Shown: piece after piece, positions 26,843 through 34,965 of the stretch
Layout: each line of letters starts with the position of its first letter
Numbering within the stretch: the stretch's first letter is position 1
NCBI GenBank assembly: GCA_013298815.1
Contig: JAAFJF010000002.1
Coordinates: 117,910 to 181,909 of the forward strand
Source: Polaromonas sp.
GTDB taxonomy: Bacteria; Pseudomonadota; Gammaproteobacteria; Burkholderiales; Burkholderiaceae_C
DNA: 64,000 nt
Reading direction: 5' to 3'
Made by a program: the position numbers and the translations under genes
The notes under the pieces: generated by a model
Seen by the model: the letters and a program-made list of their open reading frames with translations, nothing else
What the model was told of the DNA's origin: nothing
Databases searched by the model: none

Positions 26843-26854
26843 TCTTATATAAGA
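26843..26854. promoter_or_regulatory. Palindrome upstream of aceA, site 2
   Basis: TCTTATATAAGA, a perfect 12-base palindrome differing from site 1 by one core base. The two lie between aceA (minus) and the EamA gene (plus), so either could be the target; aceA is the more likely as a regulated carbon-metabolism gene. Confidence 0.6.
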
Positions 26855-26966
26855 TATATTTTATTCTATTTAAAATCAATAACTTGCGCTATTCGTTTCG
26901 CAATGTGGTTTTATATTTTCCATATTGAGAAATTTTGATGCGCCGCAGCAAGGTTATAGTTCAAGC

Positions 26967-28013
26967 ATGACAACGCCTGAAACCATAAGTCCTACCATCA
27001 ACAGAACAACAGCCATCACTTGCCTGATCCTCGGGATGTCCCTGGTCGGCAGCTATGTGGCACTGTCAAAACCATTGACTTTGGTCCTACCTGTTTTCTT
27101 ACTCGCTTGGTTGCGCTTTGGCATAGGTGGCGTGGCGATGGTGCATTGGCTTAAAAAACCAAACAATGAACCAGTAATGAGCACACAGACCAAACGCTTG
27201 GTTTTTGTTGAGTCACTTTTGGGTAACTTCTTGTTTTCAATTTGTATGCTTTACGGCGTCAGCATGACGACTGCTGTTAACGCAGGCATCATCATGGCGA
27301 TGATTCCTGCTGTGGTCGCGTTGATGAGCTGGGCATTTCTGCGCGAGCGCATCAGCATGCGCATTTGGCTGGCTATTGTATGTGGCGTCCTTGGAATTAT
27401 TCTTTATACGCTATCAAATTCAGAGCTACTTAGGCAGAAAATACGCTGGCTATGCTCACATTTATCCTCTTTGGATGGCAATATTCGACTAAATTCTGCA
27501 CCTGGGGCTTTTACAGCACCCGTAAAAGGCCAATCATTAGAAACCTCATGGCTGGGCAATTTGCTGTTGTTTGGCGCGGTGTTGTGCGAAGCGGCTTATG
27601 CTGTGATTGGCAAAAAGCTCACAACCACACTTAGCCCTAAGCGTATCAGTGCCCTCATTAATGCATGGGGTTTTACCTTGATGACACCATTTGGCATTTA
27701 CTTAGCATTGTCTTTTGATTTTCACAGCGTTACTTTCAACAGTTGGATGCTGCTTGTGTTTTACGCATTGGCAGCCAGTGTGTGGTCAGTGTGGTTGTGG
27801 ATGACGGGTTTGAGAATAATTCCAGCATCGGCAGCGGGCGTGTACACGGTCTTCTTACCCCTTGCGGCGGCATTAGTTGGCGTTTTTGTATTGGGTGAAA
27901 ACCTCAATGCGATTCAAATTTTCGGCTTCGCATTAGCGCTTTTGGGGGTCGTATTGGCAACTCTCCCTACTGGTGGTGAAGTGATGAAATCACCCGTCGC
28001 ACTCTCGGAATGA
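26967..28013 (+). CDS. EamA (DMT) family transporter with an in-frame repeat insertion
   Basis: A drug/metabolite-type exporter of 348 residues from ATG 26967, with two EamA halves and about ten membrane segments. First half: LVGSYVALSKPL to LAIVCGVLGIILY. Second half: WLGNLLLFGAVLCEAAYAVIGKK to FALALLGVVLATLP. Between the halves is an unusually long hydrophilic link that begins with a dispersed repeat translated as LSNSELLRQKIRWL. A typical member has only a short link there. An exporter of amino acids or other metabolites is likely; the substrate is unknown. Confidence 0.82.
   Translation: MTTPETISPTINRTTAITCLILGMSLVGSYVALSKPLTLVLPVFLLAWLRFGIGGVAMVHWLKKPNNEPVMSTQTKRLVFVESLLGNFLFSICMLYGVSMTTAVNAGIIMAMIPAVVALMSWAFLRERISMRIWLAIVCGVLGIILYTLSNSELLRQKIRWLCSHLSSLDGNIRLNSAPGAFTAPVKGQSLETSWLGNLLLFGAVLCEAAYAVIGKKLTTTLSPKRISALINAWGFTLMTPFGIYLALSFDFHSVTFNSWMLLVFYALAASVWSVWLWMTGLRIIPASAAGVYTVFLPLAAALVGVFVLGENLNAIQIFGFALALLGVVLATLPTGGEVMKSPVALSE
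27410..27452 (+). repeat. Dispersed hairpin-core repeat, copy 5 (inside EamA gene)
   Basis: GCTATCAAATTCAGAGC then TACTTAGGCAGAAAATACG and CTGGCTA. Same strand as the gene, no frame disruption; it sits in the linker between the two transporter halves. Confidence 0.8.
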
Positions 28014-28204
28014 GGCTCTCAGAGAGAGATTTCGCTGTTTCGCCTCTTAAAAAACAACAAATCGTGCAAATAAAAGTGTTTTTCCCCTATGAAAACGCTA
28101 TTTTCTCCAGTAGCATTCGCACAGCCTTTGAAAATAAATGTTGAGCAAATAAATTGACATGATTTTTAGGGGTGTGTTTTCAACTTAAACAAGGAAAATA
28201 AATC

Positions 28205-28672
28205 ATGGCAACTGCAAAAAAAGCTCCAGCTAAAAAAGCTGCTGCACCCGCGAAGAAAGCTGCACCGGCTAAAAAAGCTGCTGCTCCTGCTAAGAAAGCC
28301 GCTCCAGCTAAAAAAGCTGCCGCGCCTGCTAAGAAGGCTGCTCCAGCGAAGAAAGCTGCTGCACCTGCAAAGAAAGCTGCTCCAGCTAAAAAAGCTGCTG
28401 CGCCAAAAGCGCCAGCAAAAAAACGCGTACCTAACGCTGCATTCATGAAGGCACTCACACTGAGCCCAGCATTGGCTGCGGTTGTTGGCGCACCGTCTAT
28501 GCCACGTACTGAAATCGTGTCTAAGTTGTGGGTTTACATCAAGAAGTACAAACTGCAAGACGCAGTGAATAAGCGCATGATCAACGCCGACGCAAAACTG
28601 AAAGAAATTTTCGGTAAAGCACAAGTGTCGATGTTTGAGATGGCTGGCCTGATTGGCAAACACGTCAAGTAA
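28205..28672 (+). CDS. SWIB/MDM2-domain protein with lysine/alanine histone-H1-like tail
   Basis: A 155-residue basic protein. Residues 1-75 are an AK/PA-rich tail like histone H1 and bacterial H1-like proteins, made of four perfect 13-residue units (AAAPAKKAAPAKK) at residues 12-63. The C-terminal 75 residues are a SWIB domain: ALTLSPALAAVVGAPSMPR, EIVSKLWVYIKKYKLQD and a final FGKAQVSMFEMAGLIGKHVK. The tail should bind DNA, and SWIB domains bind proteins in chromatin complexes of eukaryotes. In Burkholderiales and Chlamydia such fusions are thought to be nucleoid proteins; the exact role is unknown. A TTGACA at 28154-28159 may be its -35 box. Confidence 0.88.
   Translation: MATAKKAPAKKAAAPAKKAAPAKKAAAPAKKAAPAKKAAAPAKKAAPAKKAAAPAKKAAPAKKAAAPKAPAKKRVPNAAFMKALTLSPALAAVVGAPSMPRTEIVSKLWVYIKKYKLQDAVNKRMINADAKLKEIFGKAQVSMFEMAGLIGKHVK
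28238..28393 (+). repeat. Tandem repeat, four 39-base units
   Basis: Four consecutive units of 39 bases encode identical 13-residue blocks while the codons differ at several third positions. Such arrays change copy number readily, so tail length may vary among strains. Confidence 0.85.
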
Positions 28673-28703
28673 AACGTCAAATAAATTGAACTTGTCTTCA
28701 ATG

Positions 28704-28730
28704 AAAAACCGACGCGAGTCGGTTTTTTTT
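28704..28730 (+). terminator. Terminator of the SWIB-protein gene
   Basis: AAAAACCGAC and GTCGGTTTTT pair perfectly around GCGA, and the T run continues to eight. It lies 32 bases after the stop codon. Confidence 0.92.
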
Positions 28731-28836
28731 CGTCTGTACTTTACTTTCGTACATTCGCGATGAAGTAAGTCAGCCGTCAATTGTCTGAGTAAACTGTTGA
28801 AATTCCCACCTTATAAGTAAGACATCAGGAGACGTC

Positions 28837-30144
28837 ATGAATTTCAACATCAGCAGCAAAGCCCAGTACAACGCTAAAAAGATGACCGCCGATCAAGCGG
28901 CACAGTTGGTGCGCAATGGCGATTTCATTGTCATCCCCACCGGTGCGGGCGAACCCCCCACGATTCTGACCGCCTTGTCAGATATCCGCCGATCGCTCCA
29001 TGATGTCAAAGTCAGCTCCGTTTTGCCGATGCGTAAGTTTGCTTATCTTGACCCTGAAACCTACGACAACGTGCGCCATGTTGGCTACTTTTTAAGTGGC
29101 GCGAACCGCGCTGGGGCACAAGCGGGCTGGGTTGATATTTTCCCCAACAACTTCTCAGAAGTGCCACGTAAGATCGAACGCGGCAATATTGGTGCAGATG
29201 TCGTTTTCGCGCTGTGCTCACCGATGGATGCGCATGGCAACTTCTCTATCAGCCTCGGTGTTGACTACACCATGGCGGCCCTCAAAAAAGCCCGCGTCAT
29301 CGTGCTAGAAGTCAACCCGAATGTGCCTTACGCTTTTGGCGACTGCCATGTTCACATCTCGCAAATCACTGGCTTGGTAGAAGACGATGCGCCTGTCTTA
29401 GAAGTTGGCTTGCCCAAAATCGGCCCCGTACAAGAAGCCATTGGTAAATATGTGGCGGATTTGATTGAAGATGGCTCAACCCTGCAAATCGGCTACGGCG
29501 GTATTCCAGACGCTGTTGTGATGCAGCTCACGAACAAAAAAGACTTGGGCATTCATACCGAAATGTTGGGTGATGGCATTTTGACTTTGGTTGAAGCCGG
29601 CGTGGTCACCAACCGCCGCAAAAATTACATGCCTGGCAAGATGGTGGCGACTTTTGCTTTGGGGTCGAAAAAGTTGCACCAATTCATGGATAGAAACCCC
29701 ATGTTAGAAATGCACCCAGTCAATTTCACCAACGACCCGTATCTAGCAGGTCAAAACGACAACCTGATGTCGATCAACGCCACGCTGCAAATCGACTTCT
29801 TGGGCCAATGCGGCTCTGAAAGCCTAGGCCCACTACCCTTCTCATCAACCGGCGGGCAAACTGACTTTGTACGGGCTGCCAATAGGTCCAAGGGCGGCAA
29901 ATCGTTCATCGTGCTGCCGTCTACAGCTAAAGATGACACTGTTTCACGCATCGCGCCCATGTTGACCCAAGGCACTGCCGTCTCAACCAGCAAGAACGAA
30001 GTGAACTATGTGGTGACGGAATACGGCGTTGCACGGCTCGATGGTAAATCCATCAAGCAACGCGCATTGGAGTTGATTTCGATTGCACACCCTAACTTCA
30101 GACCTGAATTGACCGAAGCTGCGAAAAAGATGCGCTTGATTTAA
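28837..30144 (+). CDS. Acetyl-CoA hydrolase/transferase family CoA-transferase
   Basis: A class I-type CoA-transferase of the acetyl-CoA hydrolase/4-hydroxybutyrate CoA-transferase family, 435 residues. Seen: VIPTGAGEPPTIL, the mid-domain GNFSISLGVDYTMAALKKA and the C-terminal catalytic region GIHTEMLGDG with the presumed active-site Glu near residue 242, then GTAVSTSKNEVNYVVTEYGVARL. The enzyme moves CoA between short-chain acids such as acetate, succinate, propionate or hydroxybutyrate; which one cannot be told. RBS GGAG precedes ATG. Stands as a single gene, convergent with the dioxygenase gene. Confidence 0.87.
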   Translation: MNFNISSKAQYNAKKMTADQAAQLVRNGDFIVIPTGAGEPPTILTALSDIRRSLHDVKVSSVLPMRKFAYLDPETYDNVRHVGYFLSGANRAGAQAGWVDIFPNNFSEVPRKIERGNIGADVVFALCSPMDAHGNFSISLGVDYTMAALKKARVIVLEVNPNVPYAFGDCHVHISQITGLVEDDAPVLEVGLPKIGPVQEAIGKYVADLIEDGSTLQIGYGGIPDAVVMQLTNKKDLGIHTEMLGDGILTLVEAGVVTNRRKNYMPGKMVATFALGSKKLHQFMDRNPMLEMHPVNFTNDPYLAGQNDNLMSINATLQIDFLGQCGSESLGPLPFSSTGGQTDFVRAANRSKGGKSFIVLPSTAKDDTVSRIAPMLTQGTAVSTSKNEVNYVVTEYGVARLDGKSIKQRALELISIAHPNFRPELTEAAKKMRLI

Positions 30145-30160
30145 GCCACTTTTGTTAAGC

Positions 30161-30910
30161 TCAGTCACCTTGAAAAGCTTTGGCTCTGAATGTCAGCACC
30201 AATGTATCGCGGTAACTCATACTAGAACTTTCAGCATCCAATGGCTGAATCGGCGTTGATTCATGAATCACCCGCTCATCATCTAGCAGCAAAAGCGTCC
30301 AAGGCTCTGTCATGGTGAAGCGCTGACCTGCTGGGCCATTGACTTCAAAGACGCGGGTTTCGCCGCCTTTGATGCCATGCCGTTGAACCAACAGCACAGC
30401 TACAAAATCAACCCCATCCCGATGTGCGCCCTCTGGCGTTGGTCGGCCAATGCCGTCGGTGGTGTCGATGCGGAACTGATGCGCTTCTACAAACCACTTA
30501 GTCGTCTCTGGTTTTAATGCTGTACATAAGTCCCCCAGTTTGCTCAGCAGCGTTGGCCAAGCCGGCGATTGCGCTACGTGAGCCGACATAGGCTCAAACA
30601 TGCGCTGCATGCCGCCGTGCAAGGCGTTGTATTCCAGCGGCTGCCAATGGGCACGGTGGGACGTTTGCTGAACGTCTAAGCCATTGACAACAAAGCAAGA
30701 ATGCCGGCGGCGGCGGTAATGGCCACCGTCTTTGAGGTAGGCGTCTGGCGGTAAATCGTTCCAGCTGGGCAGCCAAGCTGCTGCGTCTTGTGATGTGCAA
30801 CTCAGCAGTTCAAAGGCACTTGCCGGATGCAGCACGGCATAGCCAGTCGTTTTCAGCGCTACGGCTAGCGTTTGGTTCGTAATAAATGGGGGGGAAATCT
30901 GAATAGTCAT
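30161..30910 (-). CDS. 2-oxoglutarate-Fe(II) dioxygenase family protein
   Basis: A 249-residue protein of the 2OG-Fe dioxygenase family defined by Pfam PF10014. The metal triad is HRD in EGAHRDGVDF and the distal His of VIHESTPI; YRDTLVLTFR supplies the arginine for 2-oxoglutarate. The N-terminal half has the family's GGHYRRRRHSCF and HQFRIDTTDG blocks. Characterised relatives hydroxylate free amino acids, so that is a reasonable guess. Convergent with the CoA-transferase gene and divergent from the rhodanese gene. Confidence 0.8.
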   Translation of the reverse strand: MTIQISPPFITNQTLAVALKTTGYAVLHPASAFELLSCTSQDAAAWLPSWNDLPPDAYLKDGGHYRRRRHSCFVVNGLDVQQTSHRAHWQPLEYNALHGGMQRMFEPMSAHVAQSPAWPTLLSKLGDLCTALKPETTKWFVEAHQFRIDTTDGIGRPTPEGAHRDGVDFVAVLLVQRHGIKGGETRVFEVNGPAGQRFTMTEPWTLLLLDDERVIHESTPIQPLDAESSSMSYRDTLVLTFRAKAFQGD

Positions 30911-30994
30911 AGCGTTTTGTGCCCTAGATTATGCTTTAAACTCTTAGATAGACTGCTACACAGGCTGATTTGGACTATCTACAAGGGGTTGATT

Positions 30995-31948
30995 TTGAAG
31001 CGCTTTTTATTATTTTGCTTGATGGGGTTTTGGCTGAGCACTGGCTGGGCGGCAGCGCCTTTGTTAAGTGCAGGTGAGTTGTCCGCTCTTTTGAAGCAGC
31101 CACAAAGCCAAACTAACCCAATTCGGGTGGTTGATATTCGCAAAGCGTCGTCCTACAAAGACAACCACATCGAAATTGCTTCAAACTCACCCTTTGAAGA
31201 ATGGCGAGGCCCTGCTAACAACCCGGCGCAACTGCCGAGTTTGGACAAGCTAACGCAACTTATACAAAAACATGGTTTAACAGCAAACACGCCCACAGTT
31301 TTAGTCTCTACTGGCGTTGACAGCATCGACTTTGGCACAGCCGCTTGGGTGTACTGGGTGCTGAAAGAGCACGGCATCAAAGAAGTGTCAATTTTGAACG
31401 GTGGCATGAAAGCTTGGCTGCAAGCTGGCATGCTCTATGACGATGAAGTCCCCAAAATACCTACCTCAAGTTATGTACCGACTCGCTCGGGCAAATGGAC
31501 GGCTGAACGTGCTGAAGTTGTCAAAGCAGTCAACTCTGGTCAAGTCGCTGTTATGGATTCCCGACCAGAAGCGTTTTTCAATGGCGATACCCGCCATGCC
31601 TTGGTTAAAGTACCTGGCACGATCAAAGGTGCAAGTAACTTGTCTTTTGAGAAATGGTTTATCCCTAACAACCCGAATTTCGCCAGTTTTGTAGTACCTG
31701 ACGCTGTTAAAAAAGTGTGGGCAGCCAGCGGCGTGAGACCGCAAACGCCAACGATTGCTTTTTGCAACACGGGGCACTGGTCTGCGATCAACTGGTTTGC
31801 GGCTTCTGAATTATTGGGTCAACCCAATGCCAAGCTCTATGCAGGATCGATGCAAGATTGGTCGCAGGACGCTAGCTTGCCCATGAACAATGTGCCTAAC
31901 CGCGCAAAGCAACTGTTGATCGACGCCAAACTCTGGTCAGACAAATAA
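30995..31948 (+). CDS. Periplasmic sulfurtransferase with two rhodanese domains
   Basis: A 317-residue exported rhodanese. The start is taken as TTG 30995: AAGGGG lies six bases upstream and the protein then begins with a good signal peptide (KRFLLFCLMGFWLSTGWAAA). The first rhodanese domain has Ser where the catalytic Cys should be (VLVSTGVDS); the second has the Cys in IAFCNTGHWSA. Only the C-terminal domain should therefore transfer sulfur. It is followed after 14 bases by a YeeE/YedE transporter, so the pair probably captures and imports thiosulfate-derived sulfur. Confidence 0.87.
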   Translation: MKRFLLFCLMGFWLSTGWAAAPLLSAGELSALLKQPQSQTNPIRVVDIRKASSYKDNHIEIASNSPFEEWRGPANNPAQLPSLDKLTQLIQKHGLTANTPTVLVSTGVDSIDFGTAAWVYWVLKEHGIKEVSILNGGMKAWLQAGMLYDDEVPKIPTSSYVPTRSGKWTAERAEVVKAVNSGQVAVMDSRPEAFFNGDTRHALVKVPGTIKGASNLSFEKWFIPNNPNFASFVVPDAVKKVWAASGVRPQTPTIAFCNTGHWSAINWFAASELLGQPNAKLYAGSMQDWSQDASLPMNNVPNRAKQLLIDAKLWSDK

Positions 31949-31962
31949 TCTAGGTTCTTGAT

Positions 31963-33084
31963 ATGAAGCGTTGGCTACTGAGTGCCGTTTTGGCGGCTTT
32001 TTTTGGTTTTTTGTTGCTAAGCGTTTACGTGCGCCAAGCTGTACTATTTTTGGTTAGCATTGGCTTAGGCGCAACTTTGGCCGCTGCACGCTTTGGTTTC
32101 ACCACCGGCTGGCGGCAGTTGGTCACCCAGCGCGACCCCAGCGGCGCTGCTGGGCAACTGCTCTTGCTCGCTTTGGCTGCGCTGTTGGCCATGCCGTTGC
32201 TGGGTCAATTTCCTGAGCTGCAAGCGGCTCTGGGGCCACCCAGTATCAGCCTGATCGTTGGCGCTTTTGTGTTTGGTGCAGCCATGCAAGTGGCGGACGG
32301 CTGCGGCTCGGGCACCTTGTACAAGGCTGGTTTGGGTTTGCCGCTGAACATGGGCATATTGCCGATGTTTGCTTTAGGCAGCTTTTTGGGCTCTGTACAT
32401 TTGCAGAGCTGGCTATCACTAGGGCAGATCGAACCAGTTGGTTTTGTACAGTCTTTTGGTGTGCCAATCGCCCTTTTGATAACAGGCGGCTTACTGCTAG
32501 GTTCAGCAGCTTTGATGCGGCTGTGGGTGGGCGCTGGTAAAACTTGGTTCGGCAAGCGCTGGATTTGGGGTGCAGTGCTGCTGGCTGGGTTTGCTACGCT
32601 GAATCTGGTTTTAGCTGGTCAGCCTTGGGGCGTGGTTTACGGGTTTGGTTTATGGGCTGGCAAACTGGTCACAGCCGCAGGCATGTTTGACCCCACTGCC
32701 AACGCTTTTTGGTCCCAAGCCAGCAATGCCAAGCATTTGGGCGAGTCGGTGCTGCTGGATGTGACCTCTATCACCAACATTGGCATTTTGGCAGGCGCGC
32801 TATGGGTGAGTATGAAGAAAAACGATACTTCTGCAAATACGCAATTGCAATCCCTGACCGCCAAACAGTGGGCTGTGGGCTTGCTGGCAGGCTTGGTGAT
32901 GGGCTACAGCTCGCGTTTGGCATTTGGTTGTAACGTGGGTGCGATGCTCAGCGGCATATCGACTGGCAGCTTGCATGGCTGGATTTGGTTGCCACTCGCC
33001 TTTGCTGGCACGCTGATTGGACTAAAGATACGTCATGCCGTGTTCCACGACTCACCCGTTGAATGGAGAGACACACAAGTATGA
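31963..33084 (+). CDS. YeeE/YedE-family thiosulfate-type transporter
   Basis: A 373-residue integral membrane protein of the TsuA/YeeE family. Two repeated halves each carry the conserved Cys motif lining the pore: VADGCGSGTLYKAGLG in the first and LAFGCNVGAMLSGI in the second. About nine to ten membrane segments. TsuA homologues pass thiosulfate through successive cysteines. It is sandwiched between a periplasmic rhodanese and a small membrane protein with overlapping ATGA, a compact sulfur-uptake operon. Confidence 0.87.
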   Translation: MKRWLLSAVLAAFFGFLLLSVYVRQAVLFLVSIGLGATLAAARFGFTTGWRQLVTQRDPSGAAGQLLLLALAALLAMPLLGQFPELQAALGPPSISLIVGAFVFGAAMQVADGCGSGTLYKAGLGLPLNMGILPMFALGSFLGSVHLQSWLSLGQIEPVGFVQSFGVPIALLITGGLLLGSAALMRLWVGAGKTWFGKRWIWGAVLLAGFATLNLVLAGQPWGVVYGFGLWAGKLVTAAGMFDPTANAFWSQASNAKHLGESVLLDVTSITNIGILAGALWVSMKKNDTSANTQLQSLTAKQWAVGLLAGLVMGYSSRLAFGCNVGAMLSGISTGSLHGWIWLPLAFAGTLIGLKIRHAVFHDSPVEWRDTQV

Positions 33085-33260
33085 AACTCCTTCAAAACAA
33101 ACAATCCCTGCTCAGCCTCGTTTTTTGGCTGTTGCTCACAGCTTTTATCGCTTGGGATCTTGCCAAGTCTGCGGAGATTAATCAGCGTGAAGAGCCGCCT
33201 TTGATCGCAGCTGGATCGGGCAAAGCGCCTACAGGTGCACATTGTTCTTTGCCAAAATAG
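33081..33260 (+). CDS. Small single-pass membrane protein of the thiosulfate operon
   Basis: A 59-residue protein, start ATG at 33081 inside the previous gene's ATGA overlap, which indicates translational coupling. One membrane segment (SLVFWLLLTAFIAWDLA) is followed by a short soluble tail ending in a cysteine (GAHCSLPK). No family recognised. Its position suggests an accessory of the transporter. Confidence 0.7.
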   Translation: MKLLQNKQSLLSLVFWLLLTAFIAWDLAKSAEINQREEPPLIAAGSGKAPTGAHCSLPK

Positions 33261-33336
33261 TACTTTTCCGCTTTAAGTTCGCACTCAGATAGTGCACAAT
33301 GCAGGCTTGATTTACTTAAACTGCAGGATGCTTTAA

Positions 33337-33573
33337 ATGAACAAATTCACGCGATTACTTTTAGCTTGCCTTTGTCTGTGCATTTCTGCCGTTGGCACAT
33401 CGCCAGCGTTTGCGGCGAAGAAGAAAAAAGCCAAATCTAGCGTTAATACACCTTCAAAAGTAGAATTTGACAATGCTTGGACTGAATCAAGAAAAGACCG
33501 CAGGCAGCGTCAACTAAGAGAATGCCGTGGGCAGGTGAATGCAGGCGCTTGTGCGGGTTTGACGAGAGGTTAA
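33337..33573 (+). CDS. Small secreted basic protein, unknown function
   Basis: A 78-residue protein with a clear signal peptide (FTRLLLACLCLCISAVG, cleavage after AFA), leaving a short basic mature part with KKKKAK, RKDRRQRQ and two cysteines (ECRG, GACAG). Its stop codon overlaps that of the opposing binding-protein gene. The signal peptide supports a real gene; no family is recognised. Confidence 0.6.
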   Translation: MNKFTRLLLACLCLCISAVGTSPAFAAKKKKAKSSVNTPSKVEFDNAWTESRKDRRQRQLRECRGQVNAGACAGLTRG

Positions 33574-34874
33574 ATCCCCGCCATTTTGCAGCTCGTCGGC
33601 TGCTCCGCCGCCTTGGCGCTGATCTGCTTGATCACGCGAAACCCGTAACCTGAGCCTTCCACGTCAAACTTCACCCCAGGCGCGCCCAGCTTGTCCATCA
33701 GACCCACCACCAGCGGCTGTTGGAACTGGTGGTCAGTAGCGCGCATCACCCCAGTTTTACCTGAAAAAGTGACACTAGCCGGCGATAATGCTGCCTGAAC
33801 AGCTATTAAATCTATAGCATTTGATTTACTTATCACTGCCGCCTTGTCAGCCGCCTGTGCCAATGCCTCCATCATCAGCTGCATGCGCATGTGAACGTAA
33901 TCGTCGCTTGGGTTGGGAAAACGGGCTTTGAACGACTTGTAAAACGCCTCGCTCGCAGCAGTAGGTAAGTTTGGCAGCCAATCAGCCACGGCGATGACTT
34001 TGCCAATGCCTGCCTCGCCAATCGCCGCTGGTGCGCCCAATGCGTTGCCATAAAACGTGTAAAACTTGCCTTCAAAACCAACTTCTTTGGCTGCTTTGAT
34101 GAGCAGTGTTAAATCGTTGCCAAAGTTACCTGTCAACACAGCTTGCGCACCGCTGGCTTTGATTTTGGCGGCGTAGGGTAAAAAGTCTTTGACACGTCCC
34201 AGCGGGTGCAGCTCATCGCCTGCCAAGGCAATATCGGGGCGCAACACCGCCAATTGGCGCTTGGCTTCTTTGGACACGGCATGGCCGAAGCTGTAGTCTT
34301 GCCCGATGATGTAAATGCTTTTCAAGGCTTTGTCGTCTTTCAGCACATCCATCAGCGCTGTCATGCGCATGTCGGCATGGGCGTCGAAGCGGAAATGCCA
34401 AGGGCTGCATTTTTCGTTGGTCAAAATAGGGTCAACCGCCGCGTAGTTCAAGAAAAGCACACGTTTAGCGGGTTCGCGCTCGTTGTGTTTGTTGATGGCG
34501 TCAATCAACACCGCCGCCGTGGCAGATGAATTGCCTTGCATGATGACCTGTGCACCGTCGTCGATAGCGGCGCGCAACATCGATAGCGCTTCGTCGGCTT
34601 GGCCTTTGCTGTCATAACGTTTCAGGTTTAATTTGACACCGTTCCGCGCATTTACCCGCTCTGTCGCCCACAACAAGTTGCGGAACACCGCTTCCCCCGT
34701 GTTGCCAAACGGGCCACTCAAGCCCTCGATCATGGCGATTTTGAGCGTGGGTGCAGCCACTGGCTGTGCAGATACTGAAGTTGTAGCCAGCAAGCCAAAA
34801 GCCACCGAAACTGCCACTTTTGCCACTGAAAAGCAGCTAAATTTGAACCATGATTTCACGCAATTTTCCTTCAA
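33570..34874 (-). CDS. ABC-type branched-chain amino-acid substrate-binding protein, orphan
   Basis: A 434-residue LivK-type periplasmic protein with signal ending TTSVSAQ. It shows LKIAMIEGLSGPFGNTGEAV, VIMQGNSSATAAVLIDAI, IYIIGQDYSFG and AVLTGNFGNDLTLLIKAA in order. No permease or ATPase is adjacent, so it either serves a distant transporter or has a sensory role. In the C-terminal part a dispersed repeat is translated in frame as AIDLIAVQAALSPA. A T-rich A+T-rich stretch of about 90 bases separates it from tsaD. Confidence 0.83.
   Translation of the reverse strand: MKENCVKSWFKFSCFSVAKVAVSVAFGLLATTSVSAQPVAAPTLKIAMIEGLSGPFGNTGEAVFRNLLWATERVNARNGVKLNLKRYDSKGQADEALSMLRAAIDDGAQVIMQGNSSATAAVLIDAINKHNEREPAKRVLFLNYAAVDPILTNEKCSPWHFRFDAHADMRMTALMDVLKDDKALKSIYIIGQDYSFGHAVSKEAKRQLAVLRPDIALAGDELHPLGRVKDFLPYAAKIKASGAQAVLTGNFGNDLTLLIKAAKEVGFEGKFYTFYGNALGAPAAIGEAGIGKVIAVADWLPNLPTAASEAFYKSFKARFPNPSDDYVHMRMQLMMEALAQAADKAAVISKSNAIDLIAVQAALSPASVTFSGKTGVMRATDHQFQQPLVVGLMDKLGAPGVKFDVEGSGYGFRVIKQISAKAAEQPTSCKMAGI
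33776..33818 (-). repeat. Dispersed hairpin-core repeat, copy 6 (inside binding-protein gene)
   Basis: Minus-strand hairpin GCTATAGATTTAATAGC and core CAGGCAGCATTATCGCCGGC. It is in the sense direction of the host gene and keeps its frame. Confidence 0.8.
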
Positions 34875-34965
34875 TTTTATTATTAATAATTATAAATTGT
34901 AGCTTATGCGTGTTCATTTATCTGCCTTGATTGGCTTTTAATTCCCTAAAAATGCAGAGAAAAGA

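Noticed and set aside
28166..28780. Long open frame of 204 codons on the minus strand opposite the SWIB gene
   Set aside because: It is a mirror of the AAK/PAK tandem repeat on the other strand, giving a low-complexity Phe/Ser/Arg product, and it runs through the terminator.
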